Notes under the pieces: generated by a model
Seen by the model: the letters and a program-made list of their open reading frames with translations, nothing else
Told to the model about the DNA's origin: nothing
The model's database searches: none
Assembly (NCBI GenBank): GCA_007694095.1
Contig: RECI01000315.1
Span: 1 to 34,412, forward strand
Length of the DNA stretch: 34,412 nucleotides
Reading direction: 5' to 3'
Source of the DNA: Balneolaceae bacterium
Lineage (GTDB): Bacteria > Bacteroidota > Rhodothermia > Balneolales > Balneolaceae
Shown here: piece after piece, positions 33,141 to 34,412 of the stretch
Numbering within the stretch: position 1 is the stretch's first letter
Layout of the letters: each line of letters starts with the position of its first letter
Made by a program: the position numbers and the translations under genes

Positions 33141-34109
33141 TTAGTTTGTGCCGGGATAGAGGATCTTTTTTATTGAGGGGTGCAGCGTAGCCTGAGGGTT
33201 TTTCGTGAGTTTCATGTTTCTCAGGTTATATACCAGTTCGATGGAAGATCTGGCATCTTCAATTCCGAAACCTCTGCCGGCGAGAGTTTCTTCGTAAACA
33301 CGAAAATGTAAATCCCTGAATCCTTTGCTGAACTCCACCTCTTCATCATCAACTTCAATGCTTCGATAGGTAGACATTCCCTGATTCTTAAAACTTTCAG
33401 GAAGGTCTTCTTTCTCCAAAGAAAGGAACCACTCCACATCCGCATGTTGCAATTCGAGAAATCCGCCCATTCTGTTTGGTTCGCGTATAAAAAGTTCATT
33501 CCGGTCGGGCCTGCCAAATAACCACATCAGTAAATCAAAAAAATGAACCCCAATATTGGTACCGATTCCGCCAGACTTTTGCACATCACCTTTCCAGGAA
33601 TAGTGATACCACAAACCCCGGGAAGTGATATAGGTTAACCTAATTTTTTTTCTTGATTCGCTTGAACTGCTGTCAAGCTTTTTTTTAAGCCCGAGAATGG
33701 TTTCATGCACCCTGAGCTGCAAAATATTCCATACTCTTTTGCCAAATTCTTCTTCAAGCTCTTTCAAAACATCAAGATTCCATGGATTCAATACGAGAGG
33801 TTTTTCACAGATAGCATCTGCCCCTACACGAAGTGCCATACGAATGTGGGCATCATGAAGATGGTTCGGAGAACAAACAGAAAGATAATGAATGGATTCT
33901 CCGTTATTCATGCGATGAATTTTTTCGAGATGCCTGTCGAATCGTTCAGGTTCTGTAAAAAAACTCGCCTCCGGAAAATAACTATCGATAATGCCTACCG
34001 AATCGTGCGGATCGAGTGCAGCTACAACCCGGTTACCTGTATCTTTGATGGCTTGCAGGTGTCTTGGTGCGATATATCCCGCAATCCCTGTAATGGCAAA
34101 GTTTTTCAT
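33141..34109 (-). CDS. wbpB: UDP-GlcNAcA 3-dehydrogenase (WlbA/WbpB-type oxidoreductase)
   Basis: 322 residues, Gfo/Idh/MocA family. N-terminal Rossmann start MKNFAITGIAGYIAPRHLQAI, the catalytic-lysine motif CEKPLV near residue 97, and SGGIGTNIGVHFFDLLMWLFG (about 180-200), which is characteristic of WlbA/WbpB rather than generic dehydrogenases. It oxidises C3 of UDP-N-acetylglucosaminuronate, with NAD recycled on the enzyme in characterised WlbA. First of the three-gene set; the dehydrogenase making its substrate is not in the window. The upstream gap carries repeats. Confidence 0.92.
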   Translation of the reverse strand: MKNFAITGIAGYIAPRHLQAIKDTGNRVVAALDPHDSVGIIDSYFPEASFFTEPERFDRHLEKIHRMNNGESIHYLSVCSPNHLHDAHIRMALRVGADAICEKPLVLNPWNLDVLKELEEEFGKRVWNILQLRVHETILGLKKKLDSSSSESRKKIRLTYITSRGLWYHYSWKGDVQKSGGIGTNIGVHFFDLLMWLFGRPDRNELFIREPNRMGGFLELQHADVEWFLSLEKEDLPESFKNQGMSTYRSIEVDDEEVEFSKGFRDLHFRVYEETLAGRGFGIEDARSSIELVYNLRNMKLTKNPQATLHPSIKKILYPGTN

Positions 34110-34210
34110 AAACTGCCCCTTTTTTTTTAGTTCACTATCCCAACAGAGTCTTAATAAATATGTTGGGTACTTACCACTTATTTGGTGGATTTGGATGAAG
34201 TTGGATTTGA

Positions 34211-34244
34211 GTGATGTGGAGTTTTGAGTTTTGAGTTTTGAGTT
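34211..34244. repeat. heptad array GTTTTGA with 25-bp dispersed block
   Basis: Three perfect GTTTTGA units (34221-34241) plus a partial one. 34211-34235 is the inverse of 17105-17129 with one mismatch. Confidence 0.75.
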
Positions 34245-34360
34245 AAAATATCAACGGGCCGGGACTTTCGCTACCGCTACAGCCCCAGGTCATCAAAGAA
34301 TTTTCAACAGTTCCATGCTAAAGGTATCCCTGCGGGATAGTTCAACAGCCTCAAACCTGA

Positions 34361-34412
34361 AACCCGGACGCTTCCCGCATAGCGATCCCTTTGGGAAAGG
34401 TGCTTCGCACGC
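34361..34412 (-). repeat. modular element, copy at the right edge (inverted)
   Basis: Read on the minus strand it has GCGTGCGAAGCACCTT (34412-34397) and GCGTCCGGGTT (34371-34361), separated by a 25-base insert containing a TCCC/GGGA-type inverted repeat. The same two modules lie almost adjacent on the plus strand at 31376-31391 and 31394-31404. It may continue past the window edge. Confidence 0.7.

Larger units (their letters stand above)
34110..34412. other. leader of the sugar gene set, at the right edge
   Basis: 303 bases with no gene. A hairpin CCCAACA (34139-34145) with TGTTGGG (34161-34167) lies just upstream of wbpB. It is followed by the GTTTTGA heptads and the modular GCGTGCGAAGCACCTT element reaching the last base. 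The wbpB promoter is probably here but cannot be placed. Confidence 0.55.

Noticed and set aside
31376-34412. Composite transposon carrying the sugar genes
   Set aside because: The inverted modules have no transposase, no recognisable ends and no target duplication; kept only as a rearrangement hypothesis.

Overview
The window looks like chromosomal DNA from a low-to-moderate GC member of the FCB group, most likely Balneolota/Rhodothermota or a nearby Bacteroidota lineage. The evidence is TPR-CHAT proteins, a FecA-like TonB receptor, a MutS2 with Smr domain, weak or absent Shine-Dalgarno sequences with several likely TTG starts, and gaps rich in FCB-style repeats. I did not identify the species. 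I see no tRNA, rRNA, CRISPR array, phage or transposase gene.

Layout. (1) 1-8166: two tandem envelope TPR-CHAT protease-like proteins, the first cut by the left edge, convergent with a translationally coupled pair: a receiver-domain protein and a one-pass TPR protein with an anti-sigma-like layout. (2) 8388-14934: a CoA-binding protein, two convergent and overlapping TauE/SafE permeases, a PhzF-family protein, MutS2 and a secreted alpha/beta hydrolase. (3) 14935-17208: a glycerophosphodiesterase lipoprotein and a small cupin, embedded in repeat-bearing gaps. (4) 17209-20298: an outer-membrane barrel abutting an AhpD-like protein, then an SGNH hydrolase. (5) 20302-25860: an iron/heme block with protoporphyrinogen oxidase, a divergent FecA-like receptor, two near-identical palindromes between them, an NAD(P)-binding protein and a DtxR/MntR-family regulator. 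(6) 25888-29867: a secreted thioredoxin-fold protein, a very large membrane PP2C phosphatase and an NRDE/TANGO2 protein. (7) 30159-34109: three enzymes of UDP-2,3-diacetamido-2,3-dideoxyglucuronate synthesis in Wlb order (oxidase, acetyltransferase, aminotransferase), separated by long repeat-filled gaps.

How they fit. Blocks 5 and 6 suggest a metal/heme regulon: a MntR-like regulator with FeoA-type tail lies about 3.4 kb from two operator-like palindromes flanked by a heme gene and an iron receptor. Block 7 makes an amino-sugar nucleotide for surface polysaccharide; the dehydrogenase and epimerase of that route are not in view. Block 1 is the best candidate for an undescribed system: paired periplasmic CHAT proteases beside a transmembrane TPR protein coupled to a receiver.

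The gaps carry three repeat layers: a 163-bp element in two direct copies (about 90% identical), a modular element ending in GCGTGCGAAGCACCTT in two inverted copies, and at least six arrays of degenerate repeats with a strict 7-base period.
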